Assembly: GCA_050949645.1 (NCBI GenBank)
Contig: JBMNGC010000001.1
Location: forward strand, 2,852,001 to 2,916,000
Length of the DNA stretch: 64,000 bases
Reading direction: 5' to 3'
Source: RUG369 sp050949645
GTDB taxonomy: Bacteria; Planctomycetota; Planctomycetia; Pirellulales; Thermoguttaceae
A program made the position numbers and the translations under genes. How positions within the stretch are numbered: position 1 is the stretch's first letter; each line of letters begins with the position of its first letter. Below the pieces are notes generated by a model. The model was given only the letters and a program-made list of their open reading frames with translations, had not been told where the DNA came from and made no database searches. Positions 16,025 through 25,811 of this stretch are shown here, piece after piece.

Positions 16025-18586
16025 TCAGGCGTCGAGCGCTTGAATGTGCGGTTTGAAAACGTCATAAAACTTTTTGCTCCATTTTGCATGGAAATCGGAT
16101 GCTCTTTCCCAATCTCTCTTCTTGGCATAGGAAACGCCCTCGAGGCGATGGTAGACTCTCGACGACTTGAGGCCGTCTGAGCGATCCCAAGTTAACTCTA
16201 CCCCGAGTTTCTCCTCGATGGGCTCTTTCTGAATGAGCAATTTGTCAAATTGTTGTTTATTCCAGTCCTTGTTTCCACTTTCAAACCTGATTTCGACGTC
16301 GGCTTTGCTCTTGTTGATGGAGCAAAGAATTTTTACCCCCGGGATTCCCAGATGACCGGGAATAATACCCCCTGGAACGGGGTTTGTTTTACTGAAAGAT
16401 TGGAAGCTGGGGATATTATTGATTTTTTCCAATGCGACGCCCCAGTACGCTTTGCGCATTTGATCGCGTTTCTCCCTCTTTGTAGCAAAATCCTTGGAGT
16501 CCTTCTCGGATTCGGGCCCCAGGTAGAACGTCAACGACGAGTGATCTATCTTATAACGCGAGAAGAGCTCACGAAGTGTGTTTTTCTTTGCCTGCGCGCT
16601 AGAAAGAGTGTTATAATAAACCCCTTCTATAACTTTTTTATACCATTCTTCTTCGGTTGTCCGGAAATTTTTGGCAAGTCCCTCCTGAGAAGATGACGCT
16701 AGCTTTTGAAGTTCCAAGGGATATTCTTCATTGAATATCTTGAGAAATTCAATCATTGTTTCATTCCACGACGAAACGTTACGTTCCAGCCCAGAGTAGG
16801 CGAATTTTAGAATAGAACGACCCGTTAAATCAACATTGTCGGCGAGCGTACAAACCTCTTCGTCCTTAATCGGCGGCAGGTAATCTGTCCTCGGATGACG
16901 CCATATTTGCAACGCTCTTTCGCTGAGAATCTTGTCGCGTTCTTCAAGTTCGGCTACTGTCCATTGAGATTGTTTTCCTACGAAGCGTGTGAGGCGGTAC
17001 TTGCTATGAATATAACCGTTGTTCTTGCCTTCCTGACCCGCTTTTTTTCTCAAAAAACTCAGATTGCTGTATTCAGGGTTGTAACCGGTGAGCGTTAGAT
17101 TAGCGGCGCGATGCAACCATTTTTTATGGACCTCATCGGCGTGCAGCCCAAGCTCGGAACGCCATTCTTCAGAGAGCTTCTGAGGCATGATGTGTTCAAT
17201 CGAACACGAACCTGAGTCTGCGTCGGCGTAGACGCTATTGGTTTCTTTTGTGCCGTAATTCTCAAGTCGCTCCAAGGTATAGAGCCTGTACTCAGAAGAC
17301 ATATCCTCATAGAGCCCACGTTCGGAGAATTTGCGCTCAAATTCCTCATCATCGGGGAAACGACTCGAGCCGCGTTGTCTCTGGAGCGTGTATTTAAATT
17401 TGCCAACGTAGTTTTTCGTCGTGCCGTCGTAACGGAGGATATCGCGCGGAAGAGCCGCAAAAACTCTATTCGGACCATCTGTATTGTTAGAACAAATTTT
17501 TTTGCGGAACAGATAAGTTTCGGACGTTTGGAAAACGTCTATTAAATCCTCTACGGAGAGGTCTCCCATTTCATAGAGTCGCAGCGCGTCTAGGAAAAAG
17601 GAGTGTGGAGTCCTCAACTTCAGACGTCGGAGACGATAAAGACAGGCGTCAATTCGCGGTTCGAATGATTTGGCGCTAAGGATAATCTCATACTGTTTAG
17701 CGTACGCAAGCAATTCCGCCAGGAGCTTTTCAGTATCAAGCTCATTTTTGCGTACATATTGTTTGAATTCGTTATAGAGCGCCTTTATTCTAGGAATCGT
17801 ACCTGTTTTAAGTCGTAGATAATCGCGTATGAATTCGCTCACGCGGCTTTGGCCGTTTTCGCGACATAAAACTTCGATCTTGTGCCAGTATTTTTCGTAG
17901 TATTCAGTTTGACGTTTGGTATCAAGCTCCATGAGAATGAAGTTACGAATCTTGTCTGCCTCGGTGAGATCGCGCCCTGTTGAATTGAGACTTTCGAAGA
18001 TAAGTTGAGGATCGTCGTCCTCGCCAAGCAGGATGTGAATGACTTCAAGACGCCATACAGCTTCATAGAGTTCGTCTGCCGAAAGCCTCCCTTGACGGAT
18101 TAACCTGCAGAAGAATTCATAGTTTGTCGAGAGATTCGAAGAAATATTTCTGTTTTCAGGATCGCTGTAGAGTTGTTTGAGCGCTTTCATATCGTCTTTA
18201 ACGGGACGAAGTTTGAAAGGCGGTTCCACGTATTTACTGTAGTGGAATACGTCGTAGATCAGTTCAGCAAGTTTTGGATTCGCAGAGGAGACTTCGCCCC
18301 GCTCAAGGAGACGGTGAAGAGCCCACATGAGCAGCGTTATGGTTGTCAGACGCTGCTGACCGTCGATAATGACGTGAGTGGTTGCCATGGTGCTTTCAAC
18401 GTTCCCCTTCGAAACGATCGATCCAAAGAAGTGACTTGGTCGATTGTCCTTGACGACACTGACAAGATCAGAGAAGAGTTGCCGGCAGTGGGCCTGGCTC
18501 CAGTCGTAATTCCTTTGGTAAACTGGTATAAAGAGGAGATCTGCGCTTTTAATAAACGCTGCAAATTTTTCTGCCGAACCCTTCAT
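16025..18586 (-). CDS. GmrSD-like restriction protein (DUF262-DUF1524-DUF4268)
   Basis: 853 residues. The N-terminal DUF262 domain (GmrS-like) has IPVYQRNYDW at 20-29 and IDGQQRLTT at 74-82, a ParB-like nucleotide-binding motif. The DUF1524 domain (GmrD-like) has an HNH-type motif IEHIMPQKL with H465 and the following ANLTLTGYNPEYSN. A C-terminal DUF4268-like domain spans about 760-850. GmrSD fusion proteins are type IV restriction enzymes that cut phage DNA carrying modified (for example glucosylated) cytosine. AGGGGA precedes the ATG. A conserved TAGAAT on the minus strand at 18634-18639 may be its -10 box. The intact copy here and decayed copy at 19-21.6 kb arose by tandem duplication. A function in phage defence follows from the family. 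Confidence 0.87.
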   Translation of the reverse strand: MKGSAEKFAAFIKSADLLFIPVYQRNYDWSQAHCRQLFSDLVSVVKDNRPSHFFGSIVSKGNVESTMATTHVIIDGQQRLTTITLLMWALHRLLERGEVSSANPKLAELIYDVFHYSKYVEPPFKLRPVKDDMKALKQLYSDPENRNISSNLSTNYEFFCRLIRQGRLSADELYEAVWRLEVIHILLGEDDDPQLIFESLNSTGRDLTEADKIRNFILMELDTKRQTEYYEKYWHKIEVLCRENGQSRVSEFIRDYLRLKTGTIPRIKALYNEFKQYVRKNELDTEKLLAELLAYAKQYEIILSAKSFEPRIDACLYRLRRLKLRTPHSFFLDALRLYEMGDLSVEDLIDVFQTSETYLFRKKICSNNTDGPNRVFAALPRDILRYDGTTKNYVGKFKYTLQRQRGSSRFPDDEEFERKFSERGLYEDMSSEYRLYTLERLENYGTKETNSVYADADSGSCSIEHIMPQKLSEEWRSELGLHADEVHKKWLHRAANLTLTGYNPEYSNLSFLRKKAGQEGKNNGYIHSKYRLTRFVGKQSQWTVAELEERDKILSERALQIWRHPRTDYLPPIKDEEVCTLADNVDLTGRSILKFAYSGLERNVSSWNETMIEFLKIFNEEYPLELQKLASSSQEGLAKNFRTTEEEWYKKVIEGVYYNTLSSAQAKKNTLRELFSRYKIDHSSLTFYLGPESEKDSKDFATKREKRDQMRKAYWGVALEKINNIPSFQSFSKTNPVPGGIIPGHLGIPGVKILCSINKSKADVEIRFESGNKDWNKQQFDKLLIQKEPIEEKLGVELTWDRSDGLKSSRVYHRLEGVSYAKKRDWERASDFHAKWSKKFYDVFKPHIQALDA

Positions 18587-18633
18587 TTTAATTTCCCCTT
18601 GAATTAAAGACGTTAAAGTTATTAATTTATCTC

Positions 18634-18639
18634 ATTCTA
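18634..18639 (-). promoter_or_regulatory. Probable -10 box of the intact GmrSD-like gene
   Basis: TAGAAT read on the minus strand, inside a block (ATTAACTT-n-CTAGAATGAG) that is kept upstream of both copies of the gene. Conservation between diverged copies makes it a better candidate than the base match alone. No clear -35 box is seen. Confidence 0.4.
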
Positions 18640-18737
18640 GGAAGTTAATATTTGAAACACGACTGATTTAAACCAGATAGCGCTAAACGCGTGCCGACTC
18701 TCGCGTTCTTTTCAAAAAACGGAACATCCTCGTTAAA

Positions 18738-18986
18738 TCAAAGGTCAGATAACGTGGCGTCGTTAGGGGGCGCGTTGAGCGCGTCTTCGTATTCGCCGAA
18801 CGCAACGTTCGACTTCGAGAACGTGTCGTGGAGTGCGATCTGATCGAGCGTAACCGATCCGCTGCACGCGACCGTCGTATTGCGAATTGCGAGCGAGAGA
18901 TATTGATATTCCGTCGCTCTTCCCGACTCAACAATAGCGACAGCGTATTTCTTCGCGCGGAGATTTTTCTGGAGCGTTTCAAACAT
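18738..18986 (-). pseudogene. Truncated LUD gene fused to a scrap of the TPR gene
   Basis: The first ~60 residues match the start of the intact LUD protein (MFETLQKNLRAKKYA). After SKSNV the reading changes to AFGEYEDALNAPPNDATLSDL and a stop. That tail matches the TPR region ALGEYDDALAAF...ASPNDPALRVEL of the BRCT-MerR-TPR gene at 21.9-23.5 kb, minus about 8 residues. The fragment is therefore the junction of the tandem duplication: LUD 5' part joined to TPR-gene 3' part. The 82-residue product is unlikely to work. It lies 46 bp after the decayed GmrSD copy, as in the intact pair. Confidence 0.85.
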
Positions 18987-19032
18987 GGGGCGTTACCTTA
19001 CTTTCTCAAAATAGCCTGTCAGGGTTGTGCGC

Positions 19033-21591
19033 CTAAATGTACGGTCTGAAAACGTCGTAAAACTTTTTGCTCCATTTTGCGTGGAAATCGGACGCCCTTT
19101 CCCAATCGCTCTCCTCGGCGTAGGAGACGCCCTCGAGGCGATGGTAAATTCTTGACAACTTACGGTTATCTGAGCGATCCCAGGTCAACTCTACCCCGAG
19201 TTTGTCTTCGATGGAGTCCTTCTGCATGAGTAATTTGTCAAATTGTTGTTTATTCCAATCCTTGTTTCCACTTTCAAACCTGATTTCGACGTCGGCTCTA
19301 CTTTTATTGATGGAGCAAAGAATTTTTACCCCCCGGGATTTCCAGAAGTCCTGAAATAAGTCCCGATGAAACGGGGGCTGTTTGATGGAAACACGGGAAA
19401 CCTGGAATGTCGTTTATTTTTTTCAGCGCAACGCTCCAGTACGTTCTGCGCATTTGATCGCGGTTCTCTCTCTTTGTAGCAGAATCCTTGGATTCCTTCT
19501 TGGATTCGTCGCCGAGATAGAACGTCAACGACGACTGATCGACCTTACAATGGGTAAAGAGTTCACGAAGCGTACGTTTCATTACGTATACGCTGGAGAG
19601 CGTTTTATAATAAACTCCGTCTGCGATTTTCTCGAACCATTTTTCTTCCGTTGGATTGAAACGCTGTGCAAGTCCCTCATCAGGCGATTGAGCTAATTTT
19701 TGAAGTTCCGTGGGATGTTCTTCGTTGAAAATCTTGAGAATTTCAATCATTGCTTCCTTCCACGAAGAAACGCGACATTCTTTTTCTCCGAAGGTGAATT
19801 TGACAATGGAACGTCCCGTTAAATCCATATTGTCGGCGAGCTTACAAACGCCTTCCAGACCACGCGGCGGCTGGTAATCTGTCGTCAAATTGCGCCATAT
19901 CTGCAATGCTTTTTCGCGGAGAATCTTGTCGCGTTCTTCGAGTTCAGCTTCTGTCCATTTGTCTTTAGTCGCCACGAAGCGTGTGAGGTGGTACTTGCTA
20001 TGAGTGTAACCGTTGTTCTCGTTCTCCTTTCCCGCTTTTTTTTCGCAAAACTAAAATTGCTATATTCAGGGTTGTAACGGGTGAGCGTCAGGTTAGCGAC
20101 GCGGTGCAACCATTTTTTATGGACCTCATCGGCGTTGGGCCCGAGTGCGGATCGCCATTCTTTAGTGAGCTTCTGGGGCATGATATGTTCGATTGTGCAC
20201 GCGCCCGAGTCGGCGTCGGCGGCGGCGTAGACGTCGTTCGTTTCTTTTGTGCCATAATTCTCAAGTCGTTCCAAGGTATAGAGTCTGTACTCGTAAGACA
20301 TGTCCTCGTAGAGTTTACGTTCGGAGAATTTACGCTCAAATTCTTCATCGTCTGGAAAACGACTCGAGCCGCGCTGTCTCTGAAGAGTGTATTTGAATTT
20401 ACCAACGTAGTTTTTCGTCGTGCCGTCGTAACGCCGAATATCGCGTGGAAGAGCCGCAAAGACGTTATTCAGGCCCGCTGTGGCGTTAGTGCATATTTTT
20501 TTGCGGAACAGATAAGTTTCAGACGTTTGGAAAAGTTCTATTAAATCCTCTTTGGAAAGTTCTCCTTGTTTATGGAGTCGAAGCGCGTCGAGGAAAAATG
20601 AGCGTGGCGCTGTAAGCTTCATGCGTCGGAGACGATAAAGGCAGGCGTCAATTCGCGGTTCGAATGATTGCGCGCCAAGGATGATTTTGTACTGGTTAGC
20701 GTACTCAAGTAATTCCTTAAGGAGCTTTTCAGTATCAAGCTCGTTTTTGCGTACGTGTTGTTTGAATTCGTTGTAGAGCGCCTTGATTCCAGGAACCGTA
20801 CCGGTCTTAAGTCGCAGATAATCGCGAATGAATTCGCTCATCCGGCTTTCGTCATTTTCACGGCATAACTGTTCGATCGTATACCAGTACTGTTTGTAGT
20901 ATTTTTTCTGAAGTTCTGGCGTTAGCTCCATGAGTATGAAGTTGCGAATCTTATCCGCCTCAGTGAGAGCGAGTCCCGTCGAATTGAGACTTTCGAAGAT
21001 AAGCTGAGGATCGTCGTTCGCGTCAAGCTGGATATTAATAACGACAAGACTCCACACGGCTTCGCAGAGTTCCTCTGCCGAGAGCGTCCCCTGACGGGTT
21101 AGCTTGCAGAAGAATTCATAGTTTGTCGTGATGTTGGAAGAAACAATTTTGTTTTCAGGATTGAGGTAGAGTTGTTTTAGCGCTTCCATATCGTCTTCAA
21201 CTGGCCGAAGCTTGAAAGGCGGATCCCTGAATTGACTGTGGTGGAATACGTCGTAGATCTGGTCGGCAAGTTGCGGTTCTGAAGAATGAACGACCTCCTG
21301 TTTCAGAAGATGGTAAAGCGCGAGCATCAGCAACGTCACCGTTGTCAGGCGTTGCTGACCGTCAATAATGACGCGACTTGTCCCGAGTCTGCTTTCAACA
21401 ATCGCCTGTGATACGATACAACCAAAGAAATGGCTTGGGCGGTCTTCACGTATCACTTTTACCAGGTCGGAGAAGAGTTGTCGACAATTCTCTTGGGGCC
21501 AGTCATAATTCCTCTGGTAAACCGGTATTGTCAAAAGACGCGTCGTGTTGATAAACTCAGCAAAACTTACTGCAGCTCCGTCCATTTTCAT
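19033..21591 (-). pseudogene. Second GmrSD-like gene, disrupted by two frameshifts
   Basis: Aligns along its whole length with the intact gene at 16.0-18.6 kb, with many substitutions. The best start is the ATG at 21591 after AGGGGAGC; it gives IPVYQRNYDW and IDGQQRLTT as in the intact copy. Reading is in frame to about 20045, where the copy has one base fewer near a run of eight T. It continues in a second frame to about 19330, where a C5 run has become C6, and then returns to the first frame to stop at 19033. DUF262 and the HNH motif IEHIMPQKL precede the first shift, so a truncated product could keep both. Both lesions are at homopolymers, so sequencing error must be excluded. Confidence 0.85.
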
Positions 21592-21632
21592 GCTCCCCTG
21601 AATTAAGGAGGTTGAAGTTATTAATTTCACTC

Positions 21633-21638
21633 ATTCTA
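21633..21638 (-). promoter_or_regulatory. Probable -10 box of the second GmrSD-like copy
   Basis: TAGAAT on the minus strand, in the same conserved block as upstream of the intact copy. A TTGTTT lies 16 bases before it on that strand. Further upstream, both copies also share a block reading CCTCGTTAAATCAAAGG on the plus strand (about 18727 and 21743). Confidence 0.4.
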
Positions 21639-21868
21639 GAAAGTTAATATCGCGAAACAAGACTTTTTTAAAACAGACAGCACGGACAACGTCCAATCTA
21701 GAGAAATAGGCGGCGTTCTATTCAAAGAAAAAAACGTTCATTCCTCGTTAAATCAAAGGCCAAACTCTGTTCCAGAGTTCCTAGAATATTTTGAGAAAAT
21801 TTTCTTAAATTCGGTTAAACACTCAATTCATTCGGCAATTTTGCGAAAGTCGAGGGCAGCGCTCAGGG

Positions 21869-23452
21869 TCAATATTGCGTTTGCAACGAAAGGAGGAGTC
21901 GACGCACGTCGTTAGCGAGTTGCGGGTCATTGATGCGGTCGGCGGCGCGGCGGAACTGGCGCTCAGCGGCTTCGGGGATTCCGCGGCGGAGGTAGAGTTT
22001 GCCGAGCTCAACGCGGAGCGCGGGGTCGTTCGGGGACGCGTCGAGGGCGGTGTGAAACGCGGCGAGCGCGTCGTCGTATTCGCCGAGCGCGACGCTTGTG
22101 CGACCGAGTCCAACGCGCGCTTCCGTCAGGTTCGGGTCGAGCTCAAGCGCGGAGAGGAACCGTTCGCGCGCGGCGGAGTAATCGCCGACATGGTACAGCG
22201 TCCGAGCGAGGCAAAGGTTAATGCTCGGGTCGGCGCCGCCTGCAAGACCGGCGAGCCGGTAGGCGCGAATCGCCTCTTCCCAATATCCTTCGCGTTCGTA
22301 ACGCCACGCCTGCGAACATAGCGCGACCTGACGACGCCGCGCCGCTCTTTGCCAGTGCAACTTGGCGTCTTCCTCAAGCCCGCTCGTCGGCGTCGGTTCG
22401 ACCTGTTCCTCAGGAACGCTTGCGGCGTCCTCAGCGAGGACTGGAGACGCGTCGACGTCAGGATCTTCTTCGCCGGGGAAGAGCGCCAGGAAGGCGGGCG
22501 CGCCCTGTTCGGCGGTCGTTTGCGCGTTCCATTCGCTGAGACGATCGGCGATCGCGATCTGCTCCTCTTCAGAGGAGAGCGTCGACGGGGGGAGGGGCGT
22601 GTCGCGCGCGCCGTCGGGCGGTTGCGCGGCGAACTCAAAAAAACGCTGGCCATGCGAGTCGACGGGCGCGTCGGAATCGCCGTGGGCGGCTGGAACCCTC
22701 AGAAGCTCGCGTCCGTCCGTCGAGAGCGTGAGACTCAAAATAATGGCGCCGGCGTCGACGTCGAGAGGAGGCGGCTCCAAGCTGACGGCGCGGCGCGAGC
22801 GCTCGACGCGGCGTGAGCGCTCGACGCGGCGTGAGTCGAACGCGTCGCGGTGAGCGAAAAGCGGAAAACGCGCGGCGTCGGACTCGTCATTGGGCGCTTT
22901 CGGGGGCGATTCCGTTTCGGCGGCGTGTTGCACGATCGCGCGAATTCGCTTGGCGAGCCGGTCTTCGGACGCTTCGTCGGGGCATAGAAACGCGAGGCGT
23001 CGCGCGACCTGAATTTCGCGCGCGGAGAGTAACGGCAGTCGGCTCGTCGGGGCGGTCGGCGTCAAGAAACCTTTTCGGAGCCAGCGGCGGATCGTCGCGA
23101 CCGAGGCGCCGACGACGCTCGCAACCGCGGCGGGCGTCGCGCCGTCTTGCGAATCCTGTGGACTTTCGTCGAGCCCGACCTTCGCGATTTCTGCGAGAAA
23201 TTCACGCTCCGTTATAATCTGGAGCGTTCCATTTTCAAATGCGAGTCGCGATCGTTCGTCGAACTCCGCTGCGAGCGCCGCGCGCGTCTCCGCCAGCGGC
23301 GCGCCTTCTCCGAGCGCGACGAAGTCAACCCCCGAGTTCAGCGTCGACGCGACGCGATACCCCGCCGCGCGCGCGAGCTTCGACGCGTCCGCTCGCGTGG
23401 CGCCCGCGAGCTTCCCATAAAAATAAACGATCGGATCGCGCGTTGCGACCAT
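21869..23452 (-). CDS. BRCT - MerR-type HTH - TPR protein
   Basis: 527 residues from the ATG at 23452, chosen over one at 23482 because GAGGAG lies 8 bases before it. Residues about 5-88 resemble a BRCT domain (VYFYGKLAGATRADASKLARAAGYRVAST, FVALGEG, ITEREFLAEI). Residues about 100-160 are a MerR-like winged helix (ASVVGASVATIRRWLRKGFL). A long Pro/Glu/Ala-rich linker follows. The C-terminal third (about 360-520) is TPR units (ARTLYHVGDYSAARERFLSALELDPN). The mix suggests a DNA-binding regulator with a protein-interaction tail, perhaps a DNA-damage or poly-phosphopeptide sensor, but no function is established. Part of its 3' end is copied at the junction near 18.75 kb. Confidence 0.7.
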   Translation of the reverse strand: MVATRDPIVYFYGKLAGATRADASKLARAAGYRVASTLNSGVDFVALGEGAPLAETRAALAAEFDERSRLAFENGTLQIITEREFLAEIAKVGLDESPQDSQDGATPAAVASVVGASVATIRRWLRKGFLTPTAPTSRLPLLSAREIQVARRLAFLCPDEASEDRLAKRIRAIVQHAAETESPPKAPNDESDAARFPLFAHRDAFDSRRVERSRRVERSRRAVSLEPPPLDVDAGAIILSLTLSTDGRELLRVPAAHGDSDAPVDSHGQRFFEFAAQPPDGARDTPLPPSTLSSEEEQIAIADRLSEWNAQTTAEQGAPAFLALFPGEEDPDVDASPVLAEDAASVPEEQVEPTPTSGLEEDAKLHWQRAARRRQVALCSQAWRYEREGYWEEAIRAYRLAGLAGGADPSINLCLARTLYHVGDYSAARERFLSALELDPNLTEARVGLGRTSVALGEYDDALAAFHTALDASPNDPALRVELGKLYLRRGIPEAAERQFRRAADRINDPQLANDVRRLLLSLQTQY

Positions 23453-23607
23453 GTCTCGACTCCTCGGCGTTCCCGCCGTCATTGATTTGTCGACGTTCGC
23501 ACGTCGCTGTGGCGAACGAGTTCAACCCCCTTATTATACCAAACTTTATCAAAATCTCGCGCCCTTGTTTTTAACGACCTCCTTTATTTCAAAGCTTCCA
23601 CGATTTC

Positions 23608-23636
23608 TTGCCTTTTTTTTCTCTTTCTGATAGAAT
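23608..23636 (+). promoter_or_regulatory. Promoter of the Tat-exported TIM-barrel gene
   Basis: TTGCCT at 23608-23613 and TAGAAT at 23631-23636 with a 17-base spacer. A start near 23643 gives a leader of about 87 nt. Confidence 0.5.
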
Positions 23637-23729
23637 CGGGCCCATAACATACAGCGGTTCGGCGGCGTGGCGTTCGATTTTTTCCTGCGTTGAAACCGCT
23701 ATTTTAATTCCAGGAAAGGTATTATAACA

Positions 23730-24704
23730 ATGGCTAATAAACAGGCCTTCGATCGTCGTTTCTTCCTGCAAAGCGCGGCAGCGGGCGCGGTCGGCGTCGC
23801 TCTCGGCGCGAATCTGACTCCCGTCGCGGAAGCGGGGTGGGAGACGGGCGCCGCCGAGGAAAGCGGAGCGCGACGCGGCAACCTCATTGGCGTTTCAAGC
23901 TATTCCTTCTGGCATTTTGCCGACGAAGTATCGCCGATGGACAAGTGCCTGCAAATGGCGGCGGAGATGGGGTTCGACGCGTTCGAGGTCCTCGAGCAGC
24001 AGCTTGACCGCGTTGATCTACCGTACCTGCGCGAGCTCCGACGCGACGCGTTCAAAGCGGGAATCTCTATCTGCAGCATGTCGACGCACCAGACCTTCGT
24101 GCGCGTCGATCCCGAGGTGCGCGAAGCAAACGTCAAAAAGACGATGAACAGCATTGATCTTGCGAACGAGATGGGCATTCCAACGCTGCGCGTGAACACT
24201 GGCCGCTGGGACACGTGGGGTAGCTTCGACGCGCTCATGGAGCATCGCGGTATCGAAGAGCCGTTGCCGGGCCACACGGACGAAGAAGCGTTCAAATGGT
24301 GCATCGACGCGTTCGACAAGCTCCTCCCGTACGCCGAAAGCAAAGGCGTCATGCTGTGTCTTGAAAATCACTGGGGCCTCGCGCGCACCGCCAAGGGACT
24401 TTTGCGTATCCTCGACGCGGTCGATTCGCCGTGGTTCGGATGCATGCTCGATACCGGCAACTTCCTCGACGATACGGAGGAACAGATCGAAATGTTGCTC
24501 CCGCGCACGACGATGGTTCAGGCGAAAACCTACTATGGCGGCGGGGTGTGGTACGAGCTGCCTCTCGACTATGAGCGCATCGGAGATCTCTTCCGGAAGT
24601 ACCGCTACCGCGGATTCGTTTCGCTGGAGTTTGAAGGGAAGGAAGAGCCCGAGATCGCCGTTCCGAAGAGCCTGGCTTTGCTTAGAAAGAACTTTTATTT
24701 CTGA
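23730..24704 (+). CDS. Tat-exported sugar phosphate isomerase/epimerase-like protein
   Basis: 324 residues. The N-terminus carries a twin-arginine signal (DRRFFLQSAAAGAVGVALG, cleavage probably after VAEA). The rest is an AP-endonuclease-2/xylose-isomerase TIM barrel: GVSSYSFWHFADEVSPMDKC, LCLENHWGL, FGCMLDTGNFLDD and FVSLEFEGKEEPE supply the acidic and His metal ligands. Such exported isomerase-like proteins are frequent in planctomycetes, usually with unknown sugar substrates. The BSP-like peptidase gene follows after 46 bp and could share the transcript. Confidence 0.85.
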   Translation: MANKQAFDRRFFLQSAAAGAVGVALGANLTPVAEAGWETGAAEESGARRGNLIGVSSYSFWHFADEVSPMDKCLQMAAEMGFDAFEVLEQQLDRVDLPYLRELRRDAFKAGISICSMSTHQTFVRVDPEVREANVKKTMNSIDLANEMGIPTLRVNTGRWDTWGSFDALMEHRGIEEPLPGHTDEEAFKWCIDAFDKLLPYAESKGVMLCLENHWGLARTAKGLLRILDAVDSPWFGCMLDTGNFLDDTEEQIEMLLPRTTMVQAKTYYGGGVWYELPLDYERIGDLFRKYRYRGFVSLEFEGKEEPEIAVPKSLALLRKNFYF

Positions 24705-24750
24705 AGTTAAGCATGAAGATATCATTTCTAATTTAGGAGAATTATAGATT

Positions 24751-25716
24751 ATGAAAAAGACTCGTTTTTTGCAAATGGCAACGCTAGGCGGGACGCTAGC
24801 GGTTGCGTTAGTCGCGAACGCAGCGTTGGTTGCGCAAGATAACCCCACTGAGACGACGCTTGCCGCGTCCTCTCAGCGCATCGATGGAAATGGCGAAGTC
24901 TTTACGGAGACGATCGGCAGGATTGACGCGGAAACGACGCTTCCTGGCGACGTCAAGGTTTCCGTCGTTAAGATCGGTCAGGAGCCCGCCGTCGCAACGA
25001 TTACGGAGCCTGGCAAAGATCCCGTCGAGTTCGACGCCTACGAGCCGATTGAGACGGCGCCCGAGGCTGCGCAGGAATATTTGACGAAAATGTGGGAACG
25101 TCTCGGCGAAACGCCTGAGAAACTCATCGACGTTGAAATCGATACAAGCGAGGCGCCAGACGCCGCCGATTGGGCGCGTCGCGCTCAGGCTCGCGTCCAA
25201 TATTGGTACCCTAAGGTTATCAAGATGCTTGACGGCAAAGAAGGACTCGATCGCATTCCTGAGGATTTCAAGATCAGGCTCGTCTTCAAGCCGATGGACG
25301 GCGTCGCTTATGCATCCGGCCGAGAGATTACGGTCTCGAGCAACTATATCAAGGCTCGTCCCGACGATTTCGGGCTCGTGATCCACGAAACGACGCACGT
25401 CGCGCAGGCGTACGGTCGCGTTCGTGAAACCTGGGCGATGGAAGGAATGACCGACTGGATTCGATATTTCGTGACCGAACCGCGTTCACGCAACCGTTGG
25501 CGCGTCGATCCTGAGCGTTCGAAGTACACGGACAGTTACGGCGTTACGGCGACGTTCTTCAACTGGATCGTTGAGAACAAGGATCCGGAATTCATCCGCA
25601 AGATTCACAAGGCGTTCCGCTGGGGCGGCTCGGTCGAGCGCCTCGCCGTCGCCGAATATGACAAGACGCTCCAGGAACTCTGGGACGAGTATATCGCCGA
25701 CGTTACGAAGGAGTAA
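24751..25716 (+). CDS. Secreted BSP-family putative metallopeptidase
   Basis: 321 residues. Signal peptide MKKTRFLQMATLGGTLAVALVANA. The C-terminal half matches the plant basic secretory protein family, with zinc-peptidase-like HETTH (H212-H216) and the downstream EGMTDWIRYF (E231). The HExxH-like arrangement predicts a gluzincin-type protease acting outside the cytoplasm. Residues 30-150 are a variable region before the domain. Physiological substrate unknown. GGAGAA precedes the ATG, and a terminator follows at once. Confidence 0.82.
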   Translation: MKKTRFLQMATLGGTLAVALVANAALVAQDNPTETTLAASSQRIDGNGEVFTETIGRIDAETTLPGDVKVSVVKIGQEPAVATITEPGKDPVEFDAYEPIETAPEAAQEYLTKMWERLGETPEKLIDVEIDTSEAPDAADWARRAQARVQYWYPKVIKMLDGKEGLDRIPEDFKIRLVFKPMDGVAYASGREITVSSNYIKARPDDFGLVIHETTHVAQAYGRVRETWAMEGMTDWIRYFVTEPRSRNRWRVDPERSKYTDSYGVTATFFNWIVENKDPEFIRKIHKAFRWGGSVERLAVAEYDKTLQELWDEYIADVTKE

Positions 25717-25747
25717 TTCCGCGCGTAAGTCGCAATCTCTATTGAAG

Positions 25748-25785
25748 AAAAGGCGCCGTTCCCCGTTAGGAACGACGCCTTTTTT
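25748..25785. terminator. Bidirectional terminator
   Basis: Stem AAAAGGCGCCGTTCC (25748-25762) with GGAACGACGCCTTTTTT (25769-25785), one mismatch, between convergent genes. It can serve the BSP gene on plus and the LemA gene on minus. Confidence 0.85.
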
Positions 25786-25811
25786 AACATATGTTACAAT
25801 CCTGAACGTGT

